Of a stretch of DNA of 61,593 nt, positions 36,151-45,099 are shown piece after piece. The DNA lies in NCBI RefSeq assembly GCF_026988555.1, contig NZ_JALSLB010000027.1, positions 1-61,593 on the forward strand. Reading direction: 5' to 3'. A model generated the notes under the pieces. That model did no database searches and had not been told where the DNA came from. It saw nothing but the letters and a program-made list of their open reading frames with translations. The stretch's first letter is position 1; every line of letters begins with the position of its first letter. Source of the DNA: Thermococcus sp. GTDB lineage: Archaea; Methanobacteriota_B; Thermococci; Thermococcales; Thermococcaceae. The position numbers and the translations under genes are program-made.

Positions 36151-37270
36151 AAACTTCTTCCGAACCAGACCGGTGATGGAGGAGGAATGTCTCTGGGGAG
36201 AGGGCCACAGAAAGACCGTTGAGAGCCTTCTCAGAGCAGTTCTCCGGGGCAATGCTGCGGTTCTTCTCGGTCCGAGAAGAGTTGGAAAAACGAGTGTGGT
36301 CAGTGTGATGGCAGAAAAGCTACGGAGAAAAAGGGGACACCACTACGTCTATTTCAACTTCTCCCGATTCCTCGGGTCGAAGGCGATTTCAATATCGGAT
36401 ATAGAACCCAAGAGAACATCGCTGAAGATGATAACGACGAGCAAGAGCTATACACTATCTCTCAGGGGCCTCAGCGTGGAGGTGAGAAAAACGAGCATCG
36501 AGGAGTTCAGCAGGGACTTTTCAAGGCTGGTCAGGGTATTGTCTGAGAACGCCAGGCTGGGTGTTTTGATATTCGACGAAGCCCAGGTCTTAGCGAGACT
36601 GAAGAACCTCGACTTTAGAGGGCTTTTGCAGGAGATAACGGACAGCTATCCGAACATCTCCCTCGTTTTCACAGGTTCAATGCCGGGCATGCTGGTTGAA
36701 TACCTGAATCCAAGCGCCGAAAGGCCCAACTTCATGCGCTCGGCGGAAATCTTTACCCTTCCAAGGTGGAGCATCAGTGAGGGAAAGGGCTACCTCATGG
36801 AGGGGTTCAGAAGTTACGGAATAAGCCGGGTGAACGAGCTGGAGCTCTCAAGAGCCGTTGAAGAGCTGGGGGGAGTTCCGGGATTTGTCTCCCACTATGG
36901 CATCACGGTCGTCAACTTCGTGAGGGATGGAAAAAGCCCGGAAGAAGCTCTTCCAATGGCACTTATGGAAAGCAGGAGGTATGCGCTTGAGGAATGGCGG
37001 AAGGATATAGAGGCCTTTCTGAACGTCTACAACAGTACGGTTTACATGGGGATCCTCAGAGTCCTTGCCGGGGCTTATCCCAGCGCCCTCAGGGGGGCCG
37101 AAATCTACAGGAGGCTTCAATCCATAGGTCTTGCTCCTACCAGGGTACAGCACGTTTACAAATACCTCGAAACGCTGGAAAAGGCGGGCTTCGTTCGTTC
37201 ATCGGAAAAAAGGTACTGGGTTGAGGATCCACTCCTCCGGGAGGCAGTTAAAAGATTCAGCACCCCTTGA
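36140..37270 (+). CDS. AAA ATPase of the archaeal expanded family
   Basis: The 376-residue protein has Walker A LLGPRRVGKTSVV near residue 47, Walker B LGVLIFDEAQVL near residue 147, a sensor 1 region SLVFTGSMPG, and a C-terminal winged-helix part (LRGAEIYRRLQSIGLAPTRVQHVYKYLETLEKAGFV). It lacks the nuclease-like DUF234 end seen in the ATPase at 8685 and is closer to the shorter AAA_14-like group. ATG 36140 gives a plausible N-terminus, although it lies within the third operator; ATG 36176 is an alternative. The function is unknown and probably accessory. It overlaps the helicase 3' end by 14 nt. Confidence 0.8.
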   Translation: MGCKNFFRTRPVMEEECLWGEGHRKTVESLLRAVLRGNAAVLLGPRRVGKTSVVSVMAEKLRRKRGHHYVYFNFSRFLGSKAISISDIEPKRTSLKMITTSKSYTLSLRGLSVEVRKTSIEEFSRDFSRLVRVLSENARLGVLIFDEAQVLARLKNLDFRGLLQEITDSYPNISLVFTGSMPGMLVEYLNPSAERPNFMRSAEIFTLPRWSISEGKGYLMEGFRSYGISRVNELELSRAVEELGGVPGFVSHYGITVVNFVRDGKSPEEALPMALMESRRYALEEWRKDIEAFLNVYNSTVYMGILRVLAGAYPSALRGAEIYRRLQSIGLAPTRVQHVYKYLETLEKAGFVRSSEKRYWVEDPLLREAVKRFSTP

Positions 37271-39953
37271 AGCCCTCCCCTTTATTTTCCAGAACCTTTT
37301 CCCACACCCTTATCGCTGTCCACTTGTCAAGGAACTCATTGAAGGTGCCGCACTTCGGTGAGAGCGTGCACACGGGACAGCCATCTTTACATGGGCAGGA
37401 ACGGAGGTGCTCTAAACTCTTCTCCATCAATTTTTCGGCGTTCCCATAGATTATCGGAACTAAACCACTTCCCCCTTCGTTCCCGTCGTAGATGAAAACA
37501 ACCGGCCTTCCAGCGTGAGGCAAACCAGGAAAGCTCGCGTAGCTGTAGCCTCCGAGCTCCCTGCTGTCAATGTAGGTGAAGATGGGGGCGATTTTTATCA
37601 TGTTGTGCTCTATCGCATGCAAAGCGGAGCCGATTCCGTCCTTGCTGTCGACCATCTTCTTTATAGCAAAGGCCAGCTCCTCGTCGCTGATTCCGAGCCT
37701 CTGGAGGGCATCACCTATTGTTTTCCTTATGACGTGGGTGGTAGTCCCGAGGTAGAGCGGAAAGAGCTTTCTCCGGTCGAGGTCGCTGTAGAGGGTGAAG
37801 GCGAGGTCTTCAGAGCCTTTCTCGACGGCAACATCGAAGAACTCCTTGAACTCCTCGGAAGCAGCTTCCCTTATCGAGTCCGGAAAGACGAGCCATATTC
37901 CTTCGGTCTCAAACTCCCTGACGTGTGGCTCCTCGAACTCGACCTTCGCGAACTTCTCCCAGTTGAGGATCGAGTAGTCCCCTTCATCAACCCTCTCGCC
38001 GGTCATCGGGGAATATATTTCGGCTCGAAGGATTCCGCTTTCCTTCAGCTTGAGAAGTTCTTCCACGTAGTTCCCTGTGTCGGCCCCCTTGACGGCGAAT
38101 CCGGTGTAGACGTGCCTGACCCTCAGCCGGCCGAGATGAATCTCCACTCCCCTGTAGGTTTTCTTCTCCCCCCTTTCCAGTATCTCGACCTCTTCCCTCT
38201 TGGCCGCGAAGGTCTCAACACGCCAGAAGCGGTTAAGTTGCCTTGCGAAGACGAAGTGAAACTTTCCGAGGGAGAGTCTATCCATGGCCATGTAGAGCTC
38301 TCCCCGCGAGAAGTAGGCCATTCCCGGAAGGAGAGAGCGGTGATACTCGTTGGAATCGACCTCCTCGATGATGTAGCCCTTGAGCTTGAGCCAGTTGGTG
38401 AAGTTGAGGAGCTCCCTGAGTGAGGACTTCTCTATCAGCCTGTCCCGTATCCATGGCTCGTCTTTGACGAGGAAGAAAGTCTCATCGCTCGCCGTCCTCA
38501 GGGAGGAGTAGCTGAAGGCCGGCTTTCTGAGGCGGACTTCAAGTTTGCCCGTGAGCGGATTTCTCTTCAGGTCCGACTTCCGTTCGATAACGAGCCTCTC
38601 CACGACTTTCCTCTCGAACTCGTCAAGCTCGTCCCAGTCGACTATTCCCAGCTCCGTGAGGAGGTAGTGGAGGTGCTTCTCGGCTATGCGGTCGTTCTCC
38701 AGGTTGACCGGCATGTATTCGATTATACCCCTCCCCAGCCTCTCAACGAGCTCGTCGAAGTGTTCCCTGTAGTAGTAGTCGAGACCGTTCTTCCTGAGGA
38801 CTATGGCGTTCAAAGCTTCCCTATCGGCACTCCTCCCGGCCCGGCCGAAGCGCTGGATGAGGGAGAAGAGCCCGTCGGGTGGGATTCCGTAGTTCACCAC
38901 CGCATCGAGGTCGCCGATGTCTATGCCGAGCTCGAGGGCGTTGGTCGTCAGGAGAACAAGCAGTTTGCCGTCCTTGAAGTCCCGTTCTATCTCCCATCGG
39001 ACGTTCCTGGGCAGGGTTCCCTTGTAGGTGGTCACCTTCGAGAAAGCCGTTGAACCGAGGAGGAATCGGAGGAGCTTTTCGGTTCCCCTTCTGCTGTCGA
39101 AGAACACAAGCGTCTTGACCTTCTCCCAGGTGAGGCGCTCGACCACCGCCCGGAGGAGCTGCCTCTCGTCGAGGTTTTTGGGTTCGAAGAGGACGAGATA
39201 TCTCCTCGGAAAGGGGTTGGTGGCACCGCTTATCGCCCCAAATTCCTTCCTGAAGAGCTTCTCCGCGAAATCCCTCGGGTTCCTCAGCGTTGCCGAGAGC
39301 GCTATGATCTGGGGCCTTGCTCCAAGTTTCCTTAGCCTGAAGTCGAGGCGGCGGAAGAGGTACGCGAAGTTGCTCCCGAAGACGCCCCTGTAAACGTGAA
39401 GCTCGTCAACGACCAGGTAGCGGAGGTTTCTGAGGAGCCACTCGTAGTCCCTCCATCTCCTCAAAATGTTGTAGTGGAGCATGTCAGGGGTGGTGAAGAT
39501 AACCCTTGGTCTCTCGCGGATTAGGGTTTTCCTCTCCTCCCATGGGACGTCGCCCGTCAGAACCCTCGCGCTCACGTGTTTTCCGGTGAGGCGGTAGAAG
39601 ACGAGGTTCTGGATGGAGAACTTTTCGAGCTGATTGTTTATGAGGGCCCTCGTGGGGTATATGAGCAGATAAGTTGCGCGGGGATTGGAGAGGTAGGAAT
39701 CAAAAATGGCCAGCCGGAATATCTCGCTCTTGCCGCTGGCCGTTGGTGTTGTAACGACGATGTTCTTTCCAGTGTAGAGGCTCTTGAGGGCCTCGACCTG
39801 GTGGTGGTAGAGGGAAAAGCCGAGCTCTTCGAGGAGTTCGTTTACCTCCGGGTTGTCGAATCGGAATTCCCCGAATTCGCCTTCCTTTGGGGGAAAAACG
39901 TGAACCCTCGCTATCTCGGACTTGAGGGGCTTGAACGTCTCAAAGAGGGACAT
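37257..39953 (-). CDS. DEAD/DEAH-box helicase with C-terminal DUF1998 (MrfA/YprA-like)
   Basis: The 898-residue protein has the Q-motif region GFSLYHHQVEALKSL, Walker A TPTASGKSEI near residue 68, motif II VVDELHVYRG, motif III LSATLRNP, and motif VI QRFGRAGRS in its SF2 core. A large C-terminal region ends in a four-cysteine zinc site, CPCKDGCPVCTLSPKCG, typical of the DUF1998/MZB domain. The bacterial homologue MrfA (YprA) repairs mitomycin-type DNA damage, so a DNA-repair helicase is probable. The start at 39953 lies about 25 nt after a TTTTTAG TATA element, giving a leaderless transcript. Confidence 0.88.
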   Translation of the reverse strand: MSLFETFKPLKSEIARVHVFPPKEGEFGEFRFDNPEVNELLEELGFSLYHHQVEALKSLYTGKNIVVTTPTASGKSEIFRLAIFDSYLSNPRATYLLIYPTRALINNQLEKFSIQNLVFYRLTGKHVSARVLTGDVPWEERKTLIRERPRVIFTTPDMLHYNILRRWRDYEWLLRNLRYLVVDELHVYRGVFGSNFAYLFRRLDFRLRKLGARPQIIALSATLRNPRDFAEKLFRKEFGAISGATNPFPRRYLVLFEPKNLDERQLLRAVVERLTWEKVKTLVFFDSRRGTEKLLRFLLGSTAFSKVTTYKGTLPRNVRWEIERDFKDGKLLVLLTTNALELGIDIGDLDAVVNYGIPPDGLFSLIQRFGRAGRSADREALNAIVLRKNGLDYYYREHFDELVERLGRGIIEYMPVNLENDRIAEKHLHYLLTELGIVDWDELDEFERKVVERLVIERKSDLKRNPLTGKLEVRLRKPAFSYSSLRTASDETFFLVKDEPWIRDRLIEKSSLRELLNFTNWLKLKGYIIEEVDSNEYHRSLLPGMAYFSRGELYMAMDRLSLGKFHFVFARQLNRFWRVETFAAKREEVEILERGEKKTYRGVEIHLGRLRVRHVYTGFAVKGADTGNYVEELLKLKESGILRAEIYSPMTGERVDEGDYSILNWEKFAKVEFEEPHVREFETEGIWLVFPDSIREAASEEFKEFFDVAVEKGSEDLAFTLYSDLDRRKLFPLYLGTTTHVIRKTIGDALQRLGISDEELAFAIKKMVDSKDGIGSALHAIEHNMIKIAPIFTYIDSRELGGYSYASFPGLPHAGRPVVFIYDGNEGGSGLVPIIYGNAEKLMEKSLEHLRSCPCKDGCPVCTLSPKCGTFNEFLDKWTAIRVWEKVLENKGEGFKGC

Positions 39954-39984
39954 GAAAAGTTGGTAACGGGGAAAGGCTAAAAAC

Positions 39985-41640
39985 CTAACCCCTGGGATCC
40001 CCGACGCCCCTCCCCTCAATGAACTCCCTGTGGTACTCGTCGAGGGTCTTCCTAATGGTCCGTCCTATCTTCAGGTAGTCCACCTCACGCAAGTTGGCCA
40101 GTGAAACCCTGGCTGAAGGATGGGGCACGTCAAAGCCTTTACCTGGAAGGAGAACGACACCCGCCTCCCTGGCGAGACGGGCTATGAACTCCTCCGGCGG
40201 GAAATTCTTGATGAACCATCTGCTAAACTCCCTCCCGTAGAGGCGCTCCGCGAGAGCCTCAGCGTCCAGCAGGGTGTAATAGTACGCGTAGTTCTGAAGG
40301 CTCAAGGGCTCAATGCCAAGCCCCCTGTAGAGGGCCTCATAACGGCGCCTCAAGATGTGCTTCACCGCTTTCTTATATTCCTCTTCCTCATCCATCAGGG
40401 CGTAGAGGGCGAAGAGCACCATCTGCACCTGTTGGGGCGTCGAAAGGCCTGCGGTGTGTCTCAGAGCAACGTTCCTGCTGTCAGCGACCAGCCTGTCCAT
40501 GAACTTCAGCTCCCGTGGGTTGGGGGTTATCGGGGCATACCTCCCATCCAGCTCCCTCTTAATGTCCTCCGGTAGCCCTCTGATCAGTCGATCGACGACG
40601 TTGTCCCTGTGAAGGGCTATTACACCGAGGCGCCAGCCTGTCGCCCCAAAGTACTTGGAGAATGAATATACAAGTATCGTGTTGTGGGGCAGGATGGCGT
40701 AGAGGGACTTGAATCCGTCCACGAAGGTCGCGTAGACGTCATCGGTTATGATGATCAGGTCCCTCCTGTCTCCCTCAACCAGTTCTTTGATGCGATTCAG
40801 AGTGCCCTCGTCAAATTTGACAGAGGTGGGGTTTCCCGGATTTACGACGAAAAAGACCTTTATATCCGGATCGCGAAGTTTCTCAAGCTCCTCCCCAGGA
40901 ATCTGGTAGCCCACCTCAGGATCGGCCCGAACCTCGATCTCAACGAGGCGGTAGGTGTCGAGTTTGGGTATCTCCAGGTAGGGGCTGAATATCGGGACTG
41001 CCAGGGCAACCTTGTCCCCAGGGTTGAGTATCTTGTTGGCACTGAGGGATTCGAAGAGATAAGCCATGGCCGCGGTTCCTCCCTCAACGGCGAAGAGCTC
41101 CGTCTCGTCGACGAGGGAGTACCCGAGGTCGTAACCGGCACCCATCTCCTTCAGCAGATACCTCACGACGATTTTTTCAATTATTCTGAGCATCCTTGGT
41201 GGAGAGGGGTAGTCGCAACCGAGGTAACCCTGAACCATCTCGTGTAGGAATTCGCCCGCCGAAAGGCCCAGGTAGTCCCTCACATAACTCACTGCAGAGT
41301 GCAGGAACCTTGTACCCCTCTCGTTCCAGTGGTTCCGTACGAATATCTCAAAGCGGGCCTCTATACCCTCCCTCTCGCAGTGGCCCCCTATAAGGTCACC
41401 CATGTACCCAAAGTGCCTCTCGGCCTCACTCAGCGCAAACCTCCCGAGCTGCAGAAAGGCGTACCTCGGTTCCAGGGCGAGGAAGTTTGGGTTTCCCCTA
41501 CCTGCGTTCAGCATCACCCTCTCTGACGTCCTGCCCGCGAGTTTGATCAGCAGGTCTTTAAACTCAAATGGGCTGAGCTCCCCAAGGCTCTTAACATCCT
41601 CAAGGATGTTGCCCCCGTTGGTCCCATCGGATGAATCCAT
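39985..41640 (-). CDS. asdA: Aspartate 4-decarboxylase / aspartate aminotransferase (AsdA-like)
   Basis: The 551-residue PLP enzyme belongs to the fold-type I aminotransferases and shows the PLP-binding lysine in VYSFSKYFGATGWRLG, the substrate-binding FFVVNPGNPTS, and IITDDVYATF. Its length, the long N-terminal helical part (NAGRGNPNFLALEPRYAFLQL) and RGLPEDIKRELDGRYAPITPNPRE match bacterial L-aspartate beta-decarboxylase rather than the 390-residue aminotransferases. That enzyme converts aspartate to alanine and CO2. The ATG 41640 has a GGAGGTG site, and the longer upstream open frame is rejected. It lies next to ABCE1 but divergent from it. Confidence 0.82.
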   Translation of the reverse strand: MDSSDGTNGGNILEDVKSLGELSPFEFKDLLIKLAGRTSERVMLNAGRGNPNFLALEPRYAFLQLGRFALSEAERHFGYMGDLIGGHCEREGIEARFEIFVRNHWNERGTRFLHSAVSYVRDYLGLSAGEFLHEMVQGYLGCDYPSPPRMLRIIEKIVVRYLLKEMGAGYDLGYSLVDETELFAVEGGTAAMAYLFESLSANKILNPGDKVALAVPIFSPYLEIPKLDTYRLVEIEVRADPEVGYQIPGEELEKLRDPDIKVFFVVNPGNPTSVKFDEGTLNRIKELVEGDRRDLIIITDDVYATFVDGFKSLYAILPHNTILVYSFSKYFGATGWRLGVIALHRDNVVDRLIRGLPEDIKRELDGRYAPITPNPRELKFMDRLVADSRNVALRHTAGLSTPQQVQMVLFALYALMDEEEEYKKAVKHILRRRYEALYRGLGIEPLSLQNYAYYYTLLDAEALAERLYGREFSRWFIKNFPPEEFIARLAREAGVVLLPGKGFDVPHPSARVSLANLREVDYLKIGRTIRKTLDEYHREFIEGRGVGDPRG

Positions 41641-41730
41641 CGCCCGCACCTCCGTTAAAATCCAGTGACATGACGTAAGATTCCCGCAACCCTTTAAAAC
41701 CCTCCCCCTCAGCCTAACCCGGTGGTGGAA

Positions 41731-43509
41731 ATGACGAGGATAGCGGTCATCGATTACGACAGGTGCAACCCGGATAAGTGTGGCAACTTTCTGTGCGAGA
41801 GGGTATGTCCGGTCAACCGGATGGGCGGTGAGGCTATAGTGATAGATGAAGAGAACTACCGCCCGGTGATCCAGGAGGCGAGCTGTACCGGCTGTGGGAT
41901 ATGCGTCCACAAGTGCCCCTTCAACGCAATAACCATCGTCAACCTTCCGGAGCAACTGGATGAGGACTGCGTTCACAGGTATGGAATCAACTCCTTCGTT
42001 CTCTACCGCATGCCGGTTGTCAAGGACGGTATGGTCGTCGGAATCCTCGGTCCAAACGGTACAGGCAAAACAACGGCGGTTAAGATACTCTCCGGCCAGA
42101 TACTGCCTAACCTCTGCGGCGACAACAAAAGCTGGGACAGCGTTATCAAGGCATTCCGCGGCAATGAGCTCCAGAACTACTTTGAGAAGCTGAAGAACGG
42201 AGGGATACGCCCTGTTGTAAAGCCACAGTACGTTGATCTGATTCCCCGCGCAATTCGGGGTAGGGTCGAGGAGCTCCTCAGAAAGGCCGATGATAGGGGG
42301 ACACTGAAGGAGGTCGTCGAGGAGCTGGGACTCGGGAACATACTCGATAGAGATATAAAACAGCTCTCCGGCGGTGAGCTCCAGCTAGTTGCGATCGCGG
42401 CCGCCCTTCTGAGGGACGCTCACTTCTACTTCTTTGATGAGCCGTCAAGCTACCTCGATATACAGCAGAGGCTCAAGATCGCCAAGATAATACGACGCCT
42501 TGCCGAGAGCGGGAAAGCCGTCCTCACGGTCGAGCACGACCTAGCAATCCTCGATTACATGAGCGATATCATCCACGTCGTCTACGGCAAGCCAGGAGCG
42601 TACGGCATATTCTCCAAACCAAAGAGCACACGCAACGGAATAAACGAGTTCCTGAGCGGCTACCTCAAGGATGAAAACGTCAGGTTCAGACCATTTGAGA
42701 TAAGCTTCACAAAGAAGAGCGAAAGGAAGAGCCAGGAGGGTGAGATACTCGTCCAATACCCCCGTCTTGTCAAGGACTACGGTTCGTTCAGGGTTGAGGT
42801 GGAAGGTGGGAACCTCCACATCGGAGAGGTCGTTGGAATAGTGGGACCGAACGGTATAGGTAAGACGACCTTCGTCAAGATGTTGGCTGGGGTCGAGAAG
42901 CCGACCGAGGGAGAGGTTGACTGGAACCTGACCGTCAGCTACAAACCACAGTACATCAAAGTGGACTACGAAGGAACCGTGTTTAACCTCCTGGGCAAGA
43001 TAGATGCCTCAAAGCTCATGAGCAGCTTTTACAAGAGCGAACTCCTGAACCCACTCGGAATCCCCGAACTGTACGATAGGCAGCTCAACGAGCTCTCCGG
43101 CGGTGAGCTTCAGCGTGTGGCGATCACGGCCTGCCTGATACGGGATGCGGACATATACCTCCTCGACGAACCCTCCGCCCACCTGGACGTTGAACAGAGG
43201 CTTGCGGTTTCGAAGGCCATCCGCTCGCTCATGGCAAAGAACGACAGAACCGCCCTGATAGTCGAGCACGACGTCATGATGGTTGACTATCTAAGCGACA
43301 GACTCATAGTCTTTGATGGCGAACCGGGGAAAGCGGGTAGGGCTCTGCCCCCTATGGGCATGAGGGAAGGAATGAACCGGTTCCTCTCCTCCGTTGGCAT
43401 AACCTTCCGTCGTGACCCAGACAGTGGGAGACCAAGGGCCAACAAGGAAGGGTCCGTCAAGGACAGGGAGCAGAAGGAGAGAGGCGAGTATTACTACACT
43501 ATCCCGTGA
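41731..43509 (+). CDS. Ribosome-recycling ATPase ABCE1 (Rli1)
   Basis: ABCE1 splits post-termination 70S ribosomes together with aPelota. The 592-residue protein has the two N-terminal iron-sulfur clusters (DYDRCNPDKCGNFLCERVCPV and ASCTGCGICVHKCPFNAI). They are followed by two ABC ATPase domains with GILGPNGTGKTTAV, LSGGELQLVAIAAALLRD, FDEPSSYLD, then GIVGPNGIGKTTFV, LSGGELQRVAITACLIRD and LDEPSAHLD. The twin-ATPase layout, with the hinge in between, matches the family in full. The start was placed at ATG 41731 because GGTGG precedes it. Two upstream GTG codons overlap that site. Confidence 0.98.
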   Translation: MTRIAVIDYDRCNPDKCGNFLCERVCPVNRMGGEAIVIDEENYRPVIQEASCTGCGICVHKCPFNAITIVNLPEQLDEDCVHRYGINSFVLYRMPVVKDGMVVGILGPNGTGKTTAVKILSGQILPNLCGDNKSWDSVIKAFRGNELQNYFEKLKNGGIRPVVKPQYVDLIPRAIRGRVEELLRKADDRGTLKEVVEELGLGNILDRDIKQLSGGELQLVAIAAALLRDAHFYFFDEPSSYLDIQQRLKIAKIIRRLAESGKAVLTVEHDLAILDYMSDIIHVVYGKPGAYGIFSKPKSTRNGINEFLSGYLKDENVRFRPFEISFTKKSERKSQEGEILVQYPRLVKDYGSFRVEVEGGNLHIGEVVGIVGPNGIGKTTFVKMLAGVEKPTEGEVDWNLTVSYKPQYIKVDYEGTVFNLLGKIDASKLMSSFYKSELLNPLGIPELYDRQLNELSGGELQRVAITACLIRDADIYLLDEPSAHLDVEQRLAVSKAIRSLMAKNDRTALIVEHDVMMVDYLSDRLIVFDGEPGKAGRALPPMGMREGMNRFLSSVGITFRRDPDSGRPRANKEGSVKDREQKERGEYYYTIP

Positions 43510-43649
43510 TGTGTTTTATCTTTGGAGGCACCATCCTGCTCTTTATCCTTTTAATCCAGCAGTCTACCGAGAACAACCGAGTTCTGGAGGTATCCGTCCT
43601 CCATGAACGTAGGTAAACAGTGATCAACGTTGTTTAACGATAAAACACA
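43510..43649. repeat. Structured element with 11-bp inverted ends after ABCE1
   Basis: A perfect 11-bp inverted repeat, TGTGTTTTATC (43510-43520) and GATAAAACACA (43639-43649), encloses four possible small hairpins: CTGCT/AGCAG (43536-43562), AGAAC/GTTCT (43570-43585), GGAGG/CCTCC (43586-43602) and AAACA/TGTTT (43615-43635). It starts at the base after the ABCE1 stop codon. It could be a 3' UTR element, a small RNA or a non-autonomous insertion. No flanking target duplication is seen. Confidence 0.4.
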
Positions 43650-43760
43650 GGGAAGGGCAGCATCCGCCTCCTATTTGAACAAACATTAATCTACACAGAC
43701 GATTTCCTGAAAAAAGCTTAAATAGAGGGTATTAACCACATATCAACGAGGTGATTGGCC

Positions 43761-44969
43761 ATGATGTGGAAAAAACTTGTTTCGGTGCTCATTGGTTTAA
43801 TACTATTGGGCACCACGGGAGCCGTAAGTGCGGCCAGCGGAAGTGGAGGGAGCGCCGGAGCTTCCGTGACTGTGATACTGGTGAGTGATAATGCGGCCGA
43901 CTCAGCACTGGCTCATTACATAGCAAACCTGACCGGGAGCGTGGTGGTCACAATCCCCTGGGGGGTCTACGACCCGAACGTCACCGCCGAGATAGCGGGT
44001 TACGGTCCGGACCTTGTGATAATAATAGGGGGCCCAGACGCAGTGCCCCAGCAGTACGCCTCGGACATTCAAAACTTGGGGATACCGGTGAAACGCTGGT
44101 GGGGTGAAACCAGGTACGGTACCAACATCGCGGTCATAAAGAACGCCACGGTAGAGCTTGGAATAAAGTTCAAGGGGCCTGTGATAATAGTCCCTGGAAA
44201 CGACACCGCCGCCATACAGGTTGCCCTTCAGAACGCCTTGAAGAACATGGGGGTCATCCTCCTGGCAAACGACACAACCAACATAACCAAGGTCATGATG
44301 AAGATTAAAGTCGCACCCAGCAACGTTACTATAATCCGGAGCCGTGTCTTCGGGGTTCACCTGAACCGGCTGATGGAGGAGCTGAAGAGGGAGGCGATGT
44401 GCAACTGCACCGAAATCGACGTAAACATCACCGCCCAGATGGCTCTCAAAGCGATAAACGCCAGCGAGGAGAGGCTTGGCATTGCTAAGGAACTCCTGCA
44501 GAACATGACTGAGCAGAACGTAACGCTGAGACCGGGGCCCAAGATGATGATCTCCAGGATGATCAACATTGCAGAGAACGAGATCAGAGCCGCAAAGGAG
44601 GCCTACGAGCAGGGGTACTACGGAAGGGCTTACGGACAGGCGATAGCCGCAAGGGCCCACGCGGACGTTGCCATCAAGCTGGCATCCCACAAGTGGCTGG
44701 ACGAAAGCGAAAGGAACCCCAGGCTCAGGGGAGACATGACCTTCTGGAGGGTGAACGCCACACTGTGCGTGCTTGAAAAGGCGGGCGTGGATGTTACCCT
44801 GCTGACAAAGCTGCTGAAACAGCTTAAAGAGGCCGTAATAAACGGAAACAGGGAGCAGATAGAGGCCATAATAGAGCAGATCCACGACATCCTGAAGCAG
44901 ATATACAAGCAGAACCGCGGAATCGTTAGGGCTCACTCTTTCGAAATGCACCACCATGGCCGAGGCTGA
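43761..44969 (+). CDS. Secreted surface glycoprotein with cell-wall-binding-type (CWB2) domain
   Basis: The product of about 400 residues starts with a signal peptide, WKKLVSVLIGLILLGTTGAVSA. A CWB2-like domain follows: VTVILVSDNAADSALAHYIANL, the segment DLVIIIGGPDAVPQQYASDI, and RWWGETRYGTNIAVI. The second half is helical with many N-glycosylation sequons (NVT, NIT, NCT, NMT) and ends in a histidine-rich tail, HSFEMHHHGRG. The protein is probably exported and attached to the S-layer; no C-terminal anchor is visible. TATA (AAGCTTAAATAG near 43720) and GAGGTGAT (43748-43755) support the start. Confidence 0.78.
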   Translation: MMWKKLVSVLIGLILLGTTGAVSAASGSGGSAGASVTVILVSDNAADSALAHYIANLTGSVVVTIPWGVYDPNVTAEIAGYGPDLVIIIGGPDAVPQQYASDIQNLGIPVKRWWGETRYGTNIAVIKNATVELGIKFKGPVIIVPGNDTAAIQVALQNALKNMGVILLANDTTNITKVMMKIKVAPSNVTIIRSRVFGVHLNRLMEELKREAMCNCTEIDVNITAQMALKAINASEERLGIAKELLQNMTEQNVTLRPGPKMMISRMINIAENEIRAAKEAYEQGYYGRAYGQAIAARAHADVAIKLASHKWLDESERNPRLRGDMTFWRVNATLCVLEKAGVDVTLLTKLLKQLKEAVINGNREQIEAIIEQIHDILKQIYKQNRGIVRAHSFEMHHHGRG

Positions 44970-44979
44970 CTTCTCCACT

Positions 44980-45000
44980 CGGCTTTCTTTTATTTTTTGT
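44980..45000 (+). terminator. T-rich terminator of the surface glycoprotein gene
   Basis: A pyrimidine tract, CGGCTTTCTTTTATTTTTTG, begins 11 nt after the stop codon. Runs of T of this kind end transcription in Thermococcales without a strong hairpin. The next promoter, TTTTTTATTGGG (45047-45058), follows for the next gene. Confidence 0.5.
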
Positions 45001-45099
45001 TACGGGGCTTTTCTGGGGTTGATACTTAACGGGGCCGTTGACGGAACTTTTTTATTGGGAAAACCGAAAGAGGTCTAGAGTTTAGTGGGGGGGCAGGAG

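Noticed and set aside
37515-38423. 302-codon open frame on the plus strand
   Set aside because: It lies wholly antisense to the MrfA-like helicase, has no ribosome site or recognisable motif, and reflects the G+C-rich codon bias of the opposite strand.
43510-43649. Calling the ABCE1 3' element a MITE
   Set aside because: No target-site duplication flanks the inverted ends and no second copy is in the window; the data allow only a structured or repeat-bounded element.
43902-44978. 358-codon open frame on the minus strand
   Set aside because: It is antisense to the surface glycoprotein gene, whose signal peptide, CWB2 domain and glycosylation sites are clear; the antisense product is unlike any protein.
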